From Planctomycetota bacterium (GTDB lineage: Bacteria > Planctomycetota > MHYJ01 > JACQXL01 > JACQZI01), in NCBI GenBank assembly GCA_016207825.1, contig JACQZI010000038.1, forward strand, positions 30,949 to 94,948: a stretch of DNA of 64,000 nt. Direction: 5' to 3'. The position numbers and the translations under genes are program-made. The notes under the pieces are model-generated. The model saw nothing but the letters and a program-made list of their open reading frames with translations, did no database searches and was not told the origin of the DNA. Below, piece by piece: positions 7,846-18,258 of this stretch; the stretch's first letter is position 1; every line of letters begins with the position of its first letter.

Positions 7846-8880
7846 ATGAATAAAAACATGCTGTTAGGGAAAAAGTGCTGGATAGCCCTGATTGCGGTTA
7901 CTTTGTTTGCACTAGTTTTAACTGAAGCCAATCTGTTTGCGGAAAATAAAGACCCGGCGGCCGGGAACAACGGGAACGTACCTCCTCTCCCACCGCGCGA
8001 GGAGAAGAAACAAAACCAGCAAAACAAGCAAAACCCACCGGTTAAAACAGATATGAAAGAAGTGGATGTTAAATGGCGCACGGATAAGCTTAAAGAAGCG
8101 TTTGAACTGGCGCGCAAGGAAAACAAATTCCTGTTCATTTATTTTATATTTTCGGAATTGGACAAATGCCCTCCTATTTATGACGGGAAAATATCTGCCT
8201 ATTCAAGGGACAAAGCCGTGTTTATCAAAATCCATGTTGAAACGGTAAAAGGCGAAATCAAAAATAAAAATATAGCCGAATTCTTTGAAAGGTATCAACT
8301 GGAAAAAGAAGGCGTTGCCGTGGTGCTGGACCAGCATCGTAATTTTATTGCAAAGCTGCCAGTCCCTGCCGCCAATAGCAAACTGCTTGCTTTGCTGGAA
8401 AAATCGGAACAAGCAATCGAGGAAACAGGAAAAAACCTCAAAAAACAGTGGGAAAAAGCAGTTAAGCTCAAGAAAGGCGACAATAAAAAAGAACTGATCA
8501 GAGAACTAAACAAAATCATCCAAACCAATCAGCATGGATACGAGGAGTTCGCCAATGCAAAAAAAGAGCTTGAAACGCTGAATGAACCGTTTAAAACACG
8601 GCTAAAAGAAATAATCAAGCAATATATTGTAAACGGAAAAGACAAAGAAGATACCATAAAAGAAACTATTGAACAGATGGAAATGCTGATTAAAGACTGC
8701 AAGGAACTGCCTGCGGAAGCCGATATACAAAACGCAATCGCCAAAATAAAAAAAGGAGAAGCCTTCCCCGATGAAGAAAAAGAAGCAGAAGAAAGCAAAG
8801 TAAAAGCGGAAGAAAAAGAAGCTCCTCCTGAAATTAATATTGACGATTTATTGGAAGAACCTGCCGCGGACGACATGTAA
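7846..8880 (+). CDS. Exported thioredoxin-fold protein with a charged helical tail
   Basis: 344 residues with an excellent ribosome site (AAGGAGGAG). Residues 1-32 are a signal peptide, 35-70 a Pro/Gln/Asn/Lys linker. Residues 72-190 look like a thioredoxin-like domain of the DUF255/thioredoxin_7 type: ELARKENKFLFIYFIF, then a lone Cys in DKCPPIYDGK, then GVAVVLDQHRNFIAKLP. The CxxC redox pair is absent, so disulfide exchange is doubtful. Residues 190-344 are Lys/Glu-rich coiled coil ending in an acidic tail. Presumably periplasmic; role unknown. Confidence 0.6.
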   Translation: MNKNMLLGKKCWIALIAVTLFALVLTEANLFAENKDPAAGNNGNVPPLPPREEKKQNQQNKQNPPVKTDMKEVDVKWRTDKLKEAFELARKENKFLFIYFIFSELDKCPPIYDGKISAYSRDKAVFIKIHVETVKGEIKNKNIAEFFERYQLEKEGVAVVLDQHRNFIAKLPVPAANSKLLALLEKSEQAIEETGKNLKKQWEKAVKLKKGDNKKELIRELNKIIQTNQHGYEEFANAKKELETLNEPFKTRLKEIIKQYIVNGKDKEDTIKETIEQMEMLIKDCKELPAEADIQNAIAKIKKGEAFPDEEKEAEESKVKAEEKEAPPEINIDDLLEEPAADDM

Positions 8881-8927
8881 CGCGTTAAAAGAAAAGACGG
8901 TTTATCTTTCCGGAGTGATAAAAGCAC

Positions 8928-10709
8928 CTAGTTGCTTATAACAGCTGCCCCTAAAGCGTCTTCGTACTCTTTCAAAAACCTTTGCGGAGAGATTCCGCTT
9001 TCAATCACCGACCACGGCAGTATTTCATCGGGCTTCCTAGGGCGGCGGGCATAATCATCCATCGAAAAACCGTTTTTATTAAACGCCTCCTCCCACAAGG
9101 CAAAGTTAAAAGCTTCATCCCAGGAATCAAACCGGCATCCTGACTTCCATACATCCAGGATGACTTTTCCCAGTTTCCTGTCTCCGCGCGCCATGGCGCC
9201 TTCTAAAACGTTGCGCGACCCGTCGTGGAATTTTAATTTTATCTTATTGGAACGGACGAGGGTTTTTATCAATTGCTGTTTGGCTTGTATTGCCTCTATC
9301 GAATCCATCGCCACCCACTGAAAAGCCGTATGCGGCTTGGGAGTAAAAGGCGATATTGTTACATTTATATTGCCTGCCCAGCCAGTGGCTTCTTTTCCCA
9401 TCAGGGATGATTTATTAATCATTTCAGATAGCATCTTGATATCTTCCTCTGTTTCGCCTGGTAACCCAATCATAAAATACAGCTTTATCAGATTCCAGCC
9501 GTTTTTATATGCCGACTTGATGGCTTCAAATAAATCTTCATCCCCTATCGGCTTATCGATAGTCCGGCGCAAACGTGTAGAACCGGCTTCCGGCGCCATG
9601 GTAAAACCTTCCTTGCGCACCGCGGACATTATTGCAGGCAGATTCCTTAATTGTTCATCTATATGTAAGGAAGGCAAAGAAATGCTTACCTTCCGTGCCC
9701 TGAAACGGGCGTTCAGGCGGGTCAAAAGCTCGGGTAGCCAGGGATAATCACCGCTTGATAAGGAAAGAAGAGAGATTTCATCATAACCCGTGCTTTTGTA
9801 TGTCTCCTCCGCCAGGTTTACCAGCGTCTCAACCGAACGATAACGCACGGGAGATTTTATCGTATTCGATATGCAAAACCTGCAGCTGTGCGGGCAACCC
9901 CTCATTATTTCCAGGTTGATTCTGTCATGCACGGCTTCGGCAAAGGGAATAACCGGGTTGGTCGGGTAAAAGGCATTGTCCAAATCTTCCAGCACCGCCT
10001 TCTTGATGGTCGGCGGAATATCATTATCTTTTGGTTTTATTGAAGCAACTGTCCCGTCCGCATTATATATAACATCATAAAGGCATGGTGCGTATAATGC
10101 CGGCACCCTTTTTACGAGCATCTTTATCATTTCATACCGGTTTTTCAGGTGTACCTTTTTCAGCAATAAAAATTCATCGCATAATTTTGGCAGGATATCC
10201 TCTCCATCCCCTATTACGAATATATCTATAAAATCAGACATGGGTTCGGGATTAAATACCGCCGGGCCGCCGGCGATGACAAGCGGGTCTTCAATACGGC
10301 GCTCGGCGCTTTTCAAGGGAATTCCGCCCAGATGAAGCATATTGAGCGTGTTGGTATAACACAATTCATGCTGCAGGGAAAACCCGATGATGTCAAATTC
10401 CTTGATCGGCGTATGAGTCTCCAGCGAATAAAGCGGGATATTATTCCCCTTCAACACCTTTTCCATATCCTTCCACGGGGTAAAAACACGCTCGGCAGCC
10501 ATATCGGGATTCTTGTTGATTATCCCGTAAAGAATCTGGATACCCAGGTGCGACATGCCTATTTTATATGTATCAGGAAAAGCAAGCAATAATTTCAGCC
10601 TGACAGAAGAATGATCCTTCACAATGGAATTAACCTCACCGCCGATATATTGCGAAGGATGCTGTGCGTTCAGCAATAACGGTTCAATTTGTTTCCAGAC
10701 GGATGACAT
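8928..10709 (-). CDS. B12-binding-type radical SAM protein, TIGR03960 family
   Basis: 593 residues. The N-terminal half has the B12-binding-like domain of this family (LLLAFPDTYKIGMSHLGIQI, then ETHTPIKEFDIIGFSLQHE). The radical SAM domain carries RGCPHSCRFC near residues 271-278, the CxxxCxxC that holds the 4Fe-4S cluster. FMIGLPGETEEDI and the C-terminal RGDRKLGKVILDVWKSGCRFDSWDE are typical of TIGR03960. In many bacteria this protein is followed by or fused to a TIGR03936 partner next to rne or ribosomal protein genes; no partner is seen here. The substrate is not established. Confidence 0.88.
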   Translation of the reverse strand: MSSVWKQIEPLLLNAQHPSQYIGGEVNSIVKDHSSVRLKLLLAFPDTYKIGMSHLGIQILYGIINKNPDMAAERVFTPWKDMEKVLKGNNIPLYSLETHTPIKEFDIIGFSLQHELCYTNTLNMLHLGGIPLKSAERRIEDPLVIAGGPAVFNPEPMSDFIDIFVIGDGEDILPKLCDEFLLLKKVHLKNRYEMIKMLVKRVPALYAPCLYDVIYNADGTVASIKPKDNDIPPTIKKAVLEDLDNAFYPTNPVIPFAEAVHDRINLEIMRGCPHSCRFCISNTIKSPVRYRSVETLVNLAEETYKSTGYDEISLLSLSSGDYPWLPELLTRLNARFRARKVSISLPSLHIDEQLRNLPAIMSAVRKEGFTMAPEAGSTRLRRTIDKPIGDEDLFEAIKSAYKNGWNLIKLYFMIGLPGETEEDIKMLSEMINKSSLMGKEATGWAGNINVTISPFTPKPHTAFQWVAMDSIEAIQAKQQLIKTLVRSNKIKLKFHDGSRNVLEGAMARGDRKLGKVILDVWKSGCRFDSWDEAFNFALWEEAFNKNGFSMDDYARRPRKPDEILPWSVIESGISPQRFLKEYEDALGAAVISN

Positions 10710-10791
10710 ATCCTTACTATAAATATATTACGTTGATTAGTCAACAATAAAAATTCAAGGCTGCTCGTGGAGAAAGTTATTTTCTTTTATT

Positions 10792-10820
10792 TTGCTTTTC
10801 ATAGCGTTTTCTATTAAAAT
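10792..10820 (+). promoter_or_regulatory. Probable promoter of the flavodoxin-metalloprotease run
   Basis: TTGCTT (10792-10797), 17-bp spacer, TAAAAT (10815-10820), 30 bp before the gene at 10851. Confidence 0.4.
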
Positions 10821-10850
10821 CACCCTGCTTATAAAATAAAGGATAATATC

Positions 10851-11333
10851 ATGCAAATCCTGGTAATGTATTATTCAAGGAGCGGCAACACTAAAAAACT
10901 GTCTGAGGAAATCGCGCGCGGCGTAAAAGAAGTCGACGGCGTTTCCTGCCTGGTTAAATCCGTTTCGGAAGTGACCAAGGAAGATTTTCTGGAGTCGGAT
11001 GGAATCATTGCCGGCTCTCCGGTATATTTCGGGACGATGGCTGCCGAGATGAAAGCGGTGTTCGATAAATTCGTCTCCGTAAGGAGAAAGATGGAGAATA
11101 AAATCGGCGCGGCATTCGCCACAGCGGGAGATTCGACAGGCGGAAAAGAAACAACCCTTATGTCCATCTTCCAGGCAATGTTGATATACGGGATGATTAT
11201 CGCGGGTGACCCTCTGGATGCCACGGGCCATTATGGGGTGGCTTGTACCGGCGCACCGGATACCAGGACTTCGGAAAATGCCGCCAAACTCGGTAAACGT
11301 GTCGCCCTGCTCGTAAAAAAGATAAAATCTTAG
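10851..11333 (+). CDS. Flavodoxin-family / NAD(P)H:quinone oxidoreductase-like flavoprotein
   Basis: 160 residues, flavodoxin fold of the WrbA/NADPH-dependent FMN reductase group. The FMN phosphate loop is YYSRSGNTKKL at residues 7-17, and the second FMN loop is GSPVYFGTMAAEMKAVFDKF. The GAAFATAGDSTGGKETT strand-loop and DATGHYGVACTGAPD also match. It is a soluble FMN redox protein; electron partners are unknown. First gene of a plus-strand run to comF. Confidence 0.85.
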   Translation: MQILVMYYSRSGNTKKLSEEIARGVKEVDGVSCLVKSVSEVTKEDFLESDGIIAGSPVYFGTMAAEMKAVFDKFVSVRRKMENKIGAAFATAGDSTGGKETTLMSIFQAMLIYGMIIAGDPLDATGHYGVACTGAPDTRTSENAAKLGKRVALLVKKIKS

Positions 11334-11347
11334 AAATGGAGTAAACC

Positions 11348-13963
11348 ATGAAAAAGATATTTTTCCTCCTGCTGTCAATCGCGGCTTTATTCGCCTATCT
11401 AGGATGCAACTCTACCGATGCGGGAACCGAAAATCCTGCCCAAAAAGAAGAATCCAAAGACAAGGAAAAACCGTTTGCCGAAGTTATCAAGGACTATACC
11501 CCCATTACAGGCTGTTTCAATATCTATTACAAAGCAGATGAAGGCAAGGCGTTCCTGGAAATAAAACCGGAACAATTTGATAATATTTACCTGTGTTCCA
11601 TCGTCCGCGAATCCGGCGACGGCGGATTCTTCGATTCCGCCTCCATGGAAGACAGTTTCCCGTTTATCTTCAGGAAAGTAAATAAAACCATCCAATTCAT
11701 CCATAAGAACGTTTATTACACGGCGGATAAATCGTCGCCGTTTTATAAAGCCATCGAGCGCGGGGTAAGCGATTCCTTGATGGGCTCGGCTAAAATAGAA
11801 TCCGCGCCCCACCCGGAAACAAAAGGAATCCTAATCGACCTGGGCAATCTTTTCCTGCAGGATTTCCCCCTTGTCTCATTTATTTTAAGCGAGTATGCCA
11901 AGCAAGATTATTCGTTCGACCGCGAGAACAGTTATTTCGCATCGCTTAAATCATTCTCGCGGAACACGGAAATCTCCGTTATCATGACCTTCCGGAGCGG
12001 ACGGCCCAAATGGGAAAATTCGGCTCTACCCGATGCGCGCGGTATGACCCTGCGTTACCATTACAGCCTGAGCGCACTGCCGGAAACCGGTTATACACCG
12101 CGCCTGGCAGATGACCGGATCGGGCATTTCATCACGATGTTCCAGGATTACACCACGGTCCTTAAAGATACACCTTATATCCGCTACGTTGAAAGATGGC
12201 GACTGGAAAAAGCCGCTCCCGACGCCGAGCTTTCTTCGCCCAAACAGCCGATAGTTTTCTGGATGGAAAAAACTATCCCTACCGAATTCCGCGAAGCAGT
12301 CAAAAAGGGTATTTTGCTGTGGAATAATGCTTTCGAGAAAATCGGAATCAAGGATGCGATAGAAGTACGCCAGCAACCGGATGACGCGGACTGGGATCCG
12401 GCCGATATTCGTTATAATACTATCTGCTGGATACTTAAACCAAGAAACGGTTATGCCGTCGGTCCGAGTCAGGCTAATCCGCTTACCGGCGAAATTTACG
12501 CGGCCGATATCAGGATTAGCGCAGATATCGTGCGCTCCACTTTCCTACAAATGGAAGAACTCATTGAGCCGGTGCAAAATAAATCCAAGCATAACCGGCA
12601 TCATCAATGCGATTATGGAAACGGGTTGAATTTCCAGGCGGCTTTCGGATTAGCACTCCTTAATTCACGTGGCTCTGTCTCGCCGGATGACCCTGAAATA
12701 AAAAAATTCATAAATGATTATATTACGGACCTGGTAGTCCACGAAGTCGGCCATACTCTCGGTTTAAGGCACAATTTCAAGGCAAGTTCAATAAGAAAAA
12801 TCAAAGAACTACATGACGCCTGTATTACCGAAAAATACGGCTACAGCGGCTCTGTAATGGATTACATGCCGATAAATATCGCCCCCAAAGGAATTAACCA
12901 GGGTGCTTACTGGCAAACCGAATTAGGTTATTATGATTACTGGGCAATTGAATACGCCTACAAACCACTTGATGCCAAAACTCTGGATGAGGAAAAAAAA
13001 GAACTGGATAAAATCGCCTCGCGCCTGGGGGAAAACGACCTGTCTTACGGCACGGATGAAGACTCCTTCGGATTCAGCCCGGAAGGCGTTGACCCGCTGT
13101 GCAACCAGTGGGATTTAAGCGACGACCCGATTACCTTTTTCCGGCTCAGGATAGAACTGGTCAAAGAATTATGGAAGAATATCGCCGAAGGTAAATTCGC
13201 CGAGCCGGGCATGCGTTATACGAAAATGAGGAACGCCTTTGCCGCCGGCTTCGGCGCTTATTCCGTTGCCGGATTATGCGCCTCCAAGTTTATCGGGGGG
13301 CTTTATTTCCGGCGCGACCATGCAGGCGACCCGGATAACCGCCTGCCTTTTGAACCGGTCTCCGCAGAAGAACAAAGAGCCGCCATCGCCTTCCTGCGGG
13401 AATATATCTTCGCCCCGGACGCTTTTTCCTTCCCGGCCGAATTATTAAACAAACTCTCGCCGGAAAGGTTTCCCCAGTTTGAACATTCCAACCAAAAAAT
13501 CGATTTTCCCATACATGCCTCCGTCCTGAATGTCCAGAAACCGGTGCTCGAACGGATTTACCACCCCATGGTCTTGCAACGGATAATCGATACCCAGTTG
13601 AAATATAAGGAAAACCAGGATGTATTTACACTGGCTGAATTATTTGCCAGGATGAGGGACGCCATCTGGTCTGAATTGCTGGTAAAATCCAACCTGCCTG
13701 CCGAAGCCTCGGCACAGGCAGGTATCAATTCATTCCGCCGCGCCCTGCAAAAAGAACACCTTGAAAAACTAATACAGCTGGCCGTCAAGCCTCCTGAAAG
13801 TATCCCCTCTGATGCCACGGCGCTTGCCCGCGCCGACCTGGTGGCGCTGGATTCGGAAATGGCCAAGCTCCTAAATGACACAATAGATATTACCACCAAG
13901 GCGCACTTGGAAGAATGCCGTGCGCTCATCGCCGGCGCTTTGAAAGCCGGCTACCAGAGATAA
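11348..13963 (+). CDS. Zinc-dependent metalloprotease lipoprotein (DUF5117/DUF4953 type)
   Basis: 871 residues. The signal peptide ends LFAYLGC, a lipobox. The zinc-binding helix is VHEVGHTLGLRHNF: His465, Glu466, His469 and His475 give HExxHxxGxxH, the metzincin pattern, followed by a Met in SVMDYMP (Met-turn). The N-terminal half matches the DUF5117-type region (FITMFQDYTTVLKDTPYIRY). Planctomycetes and Bacteroidetes often have several such exported peptidases. A 30-bp palindrome (13693-13722) inserts about ten residues near position 785 without breaking the frame. Confidence 0.88.
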   Translation: MKKIFFLLLSIAALFAYLGCNSTDAGTENPAQKEESKDKEKPFAEVIKDYTPITGCFNIYYKADEGKAFLEIKPEQFDNIYLCSIVRESGDGGFFDSASMEDSFPFIFRKVNKTIQFIHKNVYYTADKSSPFYKAIERGVSDSLMGSAKIESAPHPETKGILIDLGNLFLQDFPLVSFILSEYAKQDYSFDRENSYFASLKSFSRNTEISVIMTFRSGRPKWENSALPDARGMTLRYHYSLSALPETGYTPRLADDRIGHFITMFQDYTTVLKDTPYIRYVERWRLEKAAPDAELSSPKQPIVFWMEKTIPTEFREAVKKGILLWNNAFEKIGIKDAIEVRQQPDDADWDPADIRYNTICWILKPRNGYAVGPSQANPLTGEIYAADIRISADIVRSTFLQMEELIEPVQNKSKHNRHHQCDYGNGLNFQAAFGLALLNSRGSVSPDDPEIKKFINDYITDLVVHEVGHTLGLRHNFKASSIRKIKELHDACITEKYGYSGSVMDYMPINIAPKGINQGAYWQTELGYYDYWAIEYAYKPLDAKTLDEEKKELDKIASRLGENDLSYGTDEDSFGFSPEGVDPLCNQWDLSDDPITFFRLRIELVKELWKNIAEGKFAEPGMRYTKMRNAFAAGFGAYSVAGLCASKFIGGLYFRRDHAGDPDNRLPFEPVSAEEQRAAIAFLREYIFAPDAFSFPAELLNKLSPERFPQFEHSNQKIDFPIHASVLNVQKPVLERIYHPMVLQRIIDTQLKYKENQDVFTLAELFARMRDAIWSELLVKSNLPAEASAQAGINSFRRALQKEHLEKLIQLAVKPPESIPSDATALARADLVALDSEMAKLLNDTIDITTKAHLEECRALIAGALKAGYQR
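13693..13722. repeat. In-frame palindrome inside the metalloprotease gene
   Basis: CCTGCCTG at 13693-13700 and CAGGCAGG at 13715-13722 flank an inner CCGA..TCGG. The same CCTGCCTGCCGGCAGGCAGG palindrome is intergenic at about 24018. It encodes roughly LPAEASAQAG. Confidence 0.6.
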
Positions 13964-13965
13964 AA

Positions 13966-14739
13966 ATGGATTACCGCAAAACGCAGGGGATCGTTATCAG
14001 GGTCATGGACTACCGCGAAAGCAGCCAGATTGTCACCATCTACACGCGCGATTACGGCAAAGTAACCCTCATGGCGCGCGGTAGCAGGAGGCAAAGGAAG
14101 GATATGGACGGACCTTTTGACCTTTTGACGTACTGCGAGGTGGTTTATATCTCCAACCCGCTTAAACAGATGAATATCTTGACCGGCAGCAAAATTTATG
14201 ATAATTTCAGTGCTTTGCGTAATACTTACGGGAAGCACCTGTATGGCTGGATGGTGGCGGAAATGCTGAATGAAATTACCCCGCCGGAAGATTCCAATCG
14301 GTCTTTATTCAGCCTGGCCAAGGCTACTCTTAGGAATATGTGCAAAACCCCGCTCCCCGAAAGCGTTCGGGGCGGTGAACCGTCCGGGGTAAAAGGCGAT
14401 GACGAAACACTGAAACTCTTGTTCTTTAATTTTCAGGTTCATGCCCTGAAACACCTGGGATACCTTTCGGCAAAAAACCTGAAAACAACTTCGTTTCCCC
14501 GGGGAATAATTTCCCGGAATGATTCCCGTGGCGTATTTGCGCTGGTCGAAAACCTGTTAAAGGCCAAAACCCCGCTGGGGCACCTGAAACTTTCCAGGGA
14601 AATGCTGACCAAGCTTTACGGGTTTCTGGATAAGTATATTTCGTGTATTACCGGGCGCCAATTGAAAGTAAGGATGTATGATGAAAACAAAGTTATACTT
14701 GGCACTGCTTTGTGCAATAACCGCGCTGGCAATATGTAA
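13966..14739 (+). CDS. recO: DNA repair protein RecO
   Basis: 257 residues from the ATG at 13966, two bases after the preceding stop. The N-terminal OB fold reads GIVIRVMDYRESSQIVTIYT, then GKVTLMARGSRR, the RecO hallmark. RecO loads RecA on SSB-coated DNA with RecR. The zinc-finger cysteines of many RecO proteins are not visible. Residues around 128-143 (PLPESVRGGEPSG) are encoded by a GC-rich palindrome absent from the usual family pattern. The 3' end overlaps the next gene by 62 bp. Confidence 0.85.
   Translation: MDYRKTQGIVIRVMDYRESSQIVTIYTRDYGKVTLMARGSRRQRKDMDGPFDLLTYCEVVYISNPLKQMNILTGSKIYDNFSALRNTYGKHLYGWMVAEMLNEITPPEDSNRSLFSLAKATLRNMCKTPLPESVRGGEPSGVKGDDETLKLLFFNFQVHALKHLGYLSAKNLKTTSFPRGIISRNDSRGVFALVENLLKAKTPLGHLKLSREMLTKLYGFLDKYISCITGRQLKVRMYDENKVILGTALCNNRAGNM
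14347..14391. repeat. In-frame palindromic element inside recO
   Basis: It contains the perfect palindrome CCCCGAAAGCGTTCGGGG (14355-14372) followed by GTCCGGGG. It resembles the intergenic GC-rich palindromes of the window and keeps the recO frame open. Confidence 0.55.
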
Positions 14740-15619
14740 CGGCTGTTCCGGGAGCAAAACGTTCCTGGTATCGGAATCCGAACCGCCCTCGCCGGCAATA
14801 GAAGCTGAGTATGTAAAAGCCGAGGCATTATTCAATAAAGGCGATAAATCATCGCTTAAAAAAGCCGCTTCCATACTGGAAGATAACCTCCCTATCGCGA
14901 TTAATTATGACCAGAAGGAAAAAATCGCTTACCTTCAGGCGGAAACTTATTACCGTCTGGGATGGTTTGAAAACGCTCAAGACGCCTATAAGGAATATCT
15001 CATCCATTTCACCAAAACCACCCATTTTGACCATGTCCTTGGGCGCCGTTATGAAATCGCCTTTATGTTCATCACCGGTAAAGTAAAACAGAAGCTCTTT
15101 GGACTGCGCATCCTTTCCGCCCGGGCCAGAGGCCTTGAAATAGTCCGCGAATTATTAAAGCAATACCCTTACGCGCCGGTTTCCGAAGGCAATCAGCTGG
15201 ATATGGCCGATTATCTTTACCAGCATAACGATTTGGACGAAGCGCAGACCGAATACGAAAGCTTCATGTCTGCTTTCCCCAAAAGCAAGTTCAAACACGT
15301 GGCTTTGTTTAGGTCTGGCGATATTTATCTCCGGCATTATAAAGGACCCCAATACCAGCCGACCGAACTGGAAAAGGCGGAAAAATGTTTCCGGCAATAT
15401 ATGGAAAACTACCCCAAAGAAGAACTCGCCGTCGAGGCCACAAAAAAGCTTGCCTTGATAGATAATCTTAAAGCCGAACGTGAATTCCTCGTCGCCAAAT
15501 TTTACCTTAAAACCAATCAACCCGACTCGGCGAAAATATACATGGAAGCCATTGTCAGGAATTACCCGGAGACCAAATGGGCGGCCGAAGCTAAAAAGAT
15601 GTTACCGACAATTAAGTAA
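14678..15619 (+). CDS. BamD/YfiO-like TPR lipoprotein
   Basis: 313 residues. MMKTKLYLALLCAITALAIC..GC is a lipoprotein signal, which fixes the start although it lies inside recO. The mature part is made of TPR-like helices: YYRLGWFENAQDAYKEYLIH, DMADYLYQHNDLDEAQTEYE, FKHVALFRSGDIYLRHY and KCFRQYMENYPKEELAVEA. The spacing resembles BamD, the lipoprotein of the beta-barrel assembly machine, but generic TPR lipoproteins look similar. Followed by an LptE-like gene, so an envelope role is likely. Confidence 0.65.
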   Translation: MMKTKLYLALLCAITALAICNGCSGSKTFLVSESEPPSPAIEAEYVKAEALFNKGDKSSLKKAASILEDNLPIAINYDQKEKIAYLQAETYYRLGWFENAQDAYKEYLIHFTKTTHFDHVLGRRYEIAFMFITGKVKQKLFGLRILSARARGLEIVRELLKQYPYAPVSEGNQLDMADYLYQHNDLDEAQTEYESFMSAFPKSKFKHVALFRSGDIYLRHYKGPQYQPTELEKAEKCFRQYMENYPKEELAVEATKKLALIDNLKAEREFLVAKFYLKTNQPDSAKIYMEAIVRNYPETKWAAEAKKMLPTIK

Positions 15620-15731
15620 TCCCCGTTAGAAATACCGGTAATTAAATATGACTGATAACCTTAAAATCAAAACAGCCTTCATAAACCACGGGAAATTTAA
15701 TCACAAGCCAACTTTTCCTGACGGGGTAACC

Positions 15732-16241
15732 ATGATTAATCTTGCTAAAATAATGACCCTCAGCGCGATTGTTTCTTTTGTCATTGCCGCCGGCTGCGGT
15801 TACACGCCGGTTTATTATTCCAAAGGCGTTAAAAATATTGCCGTCCCTATCTTTGACAACCAGACTTTATGGCGCGGGTATGAATTCGAACTGACCAACC
15901 TGGTCCAGAACGAAATAATCTCCAAGATGCCCAATTACCGGATAGTCTCCAAAAATAATGACGCGGATATCGTAATTTACGGTACCATCACAAGCCTTTC
16001 CAAACCGGTAGTGACGGAAGGCGAGTTGGACCGGACAATCCAGTCCCAATTGGCCATGACTGTAAATATCGTGGTCAGAAACCGGCGTGATTCCAAGGTG
16101 CTTTTCCAGGGGAACCGGACCGAAACCGAACCTTTCACCGGGCAAAGGTCGGAAAATGAGGATTCCGCCAAGCGCGCCGTTTATGAAAAACTTGCCCGCT
16201 GGGTAACCAACGTGCTGGGAAACCAGGAAGCCCTTAAATAA
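15732..16241 (+). CDS. LptE-like LPS-assembly lipoprotein
   Basis: 169 residues from the ATG at 15732, which begins the signal peptide (..LSAIVSFVIAAGC, lipobox); the frame extends upstream but without a signal. The mature protein starts GYTPVYYSKGVKNIAVPIF and has EFELTNLVQNEI, the early LptE pattern (strand, then helix with ELxNxVQNEI), and ADIVIYGTI. LptE plugs the LptD barrel that inserts lipopolysaccharide. lptD is not in the window. It lies between the BamD-like gene and ftsH. Confidence 0.7.
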   Translation: MINLAKIMTLSAIVSFVIAAGCGYTPVYYSKGVKNIAVPIFDNQTLWRGYEFELTNLVQNEIISKMPNYRIVSKNNDADIVIYGTITSLSKPVVTEGELDRTIQSQLAMTVNIVVRNRRDSKVLFQGNRTETEPFTGQRSENEDSAKRAVYEKLARWVTNVLGNQEALK

Positions 16242-16261
16242 TTTTATAAAGAGGAGTCGAG

Positions 16262-18247
16262 ATGAGCAACGAGCCTAAAAAACCGAAACAAAACCGGATA
16301 CCGGATGACCCGCCGCGTTCAAGGGGATTTTTATTCTTTATTCTCTTCTTTGGATTGCTTGGATTAATGGTTTACCTTGGTTATAATTTAGTCGGTCCTC
16401 AGCCGAAAAAAATCACCTTTCAAGAGCTTTATGAACAGGCAAATAATGGTTGGATAAAAAACATCGTCATAACAGGCTCGGACAAGGTCAAGGAAGCAGG
16501 GGGTGAATACAAGGATGGTTTTCCCAAAGGAGAGGATTTCAAGAAATTCAGCACCTATCCGTTCATGGAGATGGAACTCGACAAGGAAATACTCCAGAAA
16601 CTTTACATCGCGGTCGGCAAGGATAACATCCGTTTTGACCCGGGCAATTCTTTCTGGGAACAGATATTGCTTATCATGATTCCCTGGGTACTGATAATCG
16701 GCGTAATCTGGTATCTCTTTTTCCGGCAGATAAGGTCGGCCGACGGCGGCGGCCCTCCGGGTGTATTTTCCTTCGGAAAAAGCCGCGCCCGTTTTGCCTC
16801 GCGCGAACAGCGCAAAGTCACCTTTGCCGATGTCGCCGGAATCGAGGATGCCCGTGAAGAAGTCGGTGAAATAATAGAATTCCTTAAAAACCCCAAGAAA
16901 TTCCAGAAGATAGGCGCCAGAATCCCCCGCGGCGTCCTTCTGGTCGGCCCTCCGGGAACCGGGAAAACGCTCCTGGCAAAAGCCATCGCCGGGGAGGCTA
17001 ACGTCCCCTTCCTCTCCATGTCCGGCTCGGATTTCGTGGAGATGTTCGTCGGCGTGGGCGCCTCGCGCGTGCGCGATTTATTCAAGCAGGCGAAAAGCAA
17101 TTCGCCCTGCATCGTCTTCCTTGACGAAATTGATGCCGTCGGCCGCCACCGCGGCAGCGGCTTGGGCGGCGGGCATGATGAGCGCGAACAAACACTTAAC
17201 GCCATACTCGTTGAAATGGACGGATTCGATACGGATACCAGCATCATTATCATGGCGGCAACCAACCGGCCGGATGTCCTTGACCCGGCGCTTTTGAGAC
17301 CGGGCAGATTCGACCGCCAAATCGTGCTTGATATGCCGGATGTCAAAGGGCGCGAGGCAATCCTAAAAGTCCACGCGCGCAAAATAAAGCTTGACCCTTC
17401 GGTTGACCTTTCTCTTCTGGCAAAAACTACACCCATGTTTTCCGGAGCTGACCTGGAAGCGACCATAAATGAAGCGGCTCTGATGGCGGTTATGAAGAAA
17501 AGGGAAACCGCCTTGATGGAAGACCTCGAAGAAGCCCGCGATAAAGTCCGCTGGGGCCGCCAGAAACGCAGCCGCCAGATGGCCGAGGAAGACAAAAAAA
17601 TCACCGCCTACCACGAAAGCGGGCACGCGGTTGTTTCTTATGTCCTGCCGGAAGTGGAAAATGTCCATAAGGTCACCATCATCCCGCGCGGGATTTCACT
17701 GGGTTCGACCATGCTCCTGCCGGAAAAAGACCGTTACCACATGCATAAAAAATATGTCCTGGGAAACATCACCACCCTCTTCGGCGGCAGGGTGGCCGAA
17801 GAAACTTTCTGCACGGATATCTCGACCGGTGCCCGTTCGGATATAAAACAAGCCACCGATATGGCGCGGTCTATGGTCACCGAATGGGGAATGAGCGAAA
17901 AGCTTGGCCCCATAAGCTATACGGACAGCGAAGAACACCTATTCCTGGGAAGGGAAATCACCCGCTCCAAACCCCACAGCGAAATGACCGCCCAGACAAT
18001 CGATGATGAAGTAAAATCAATCATCACTTCCTGTTATAACCGCGCCAGGGAAATAATAAACGCAAATAAAGAGGTCTGCGCCAAAATGGCCCAGGCATTA
18101 TTGAAATACGAGGTTCTGAATACCGAGGACGTGGAAAAGATATTCAAAGGCGCTGATATCAATACGCTCCATGATAACGGGACCGCGCCGGCACCGGCAA
18201 AGGCAGAACCGGCCGCTCCAAATGCGCCTGAAATTAAACCAACATAA
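16262..18247 (+). CDS. ftsH: ATP-dependent zinc metalloprotease FtsH
   Basis: 661 residues. Two transmembrane segments (about 20-42 and 132-153) enclose the periplasmic part. The AAA module has Walker A GPPGTGKT, Walker [12 protein letters not shown] and the second region of homology [20 protein letters not shown]. The peptidase has HESGH at residues 451-455. The pore motif [13 protein letters not shown] is present. FtsH degrades membrane and regulatory proteins. GAGGAG precedes the ATG. The C-terminal 30 residues are Ala/Pro-rich. Confidence 0.97.
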   Translation: MSNEPKKPKQNRIPDDPPRSRGFLFFILFFGLLGLMVYLGYNLVGPQPKKITFQELYEQANNGWIKNIVITGSDKVKEAGGEYKDGFPKGEDFKKFSTYPFMEMELDKEILQKLYIAVGKDNIRFDPGNSFWEQILLIMIPWVLIIGVIWYLFFRQIRSADGGGPPGVFSFGKSRARFASREQRKVTFADVAGIEDAREEVGEIIEFLKNPKKFQKIGARIPRGVLLVGPPGTGKTLLAKAIAGEANVPFLSMSGSDFVEMFVGVGASRVRDLFKQAKSNSPCIVFLDEIDAVGRHRGSGLGGGHDEREQTLNAILVEMDGFDTDTSIIIMAATNRPDVLDPALLRPGRFDRQIVLDMPDVKGREAILKVHARKIKLDPSVDLSLLAKTTPMFSGADLEATINEAALMAVMKKRETALMEDLEEARDKVRWGRQKRSRQMAEEDKKITAYHESGHAVVSYVLPEVENVHKVTIIPRGISLGSTMLLPEKDRYHMHKKYVLGNITTLFGGRVAEETFCTDISTGARSDIKQATDMARSMVTEWGMSEKLGPISYTDSEEHLFLGREITRSKPHSEMTAQTIDDEVKSIITSCYNRAREIINANKEVCAKMAQALLKYEVLNTEDVEKIFKGADINTLHDNGTAPAPAKAEPAAPNAPEIKPT

Positions 18248-18258
18248 AGGAATTATTT

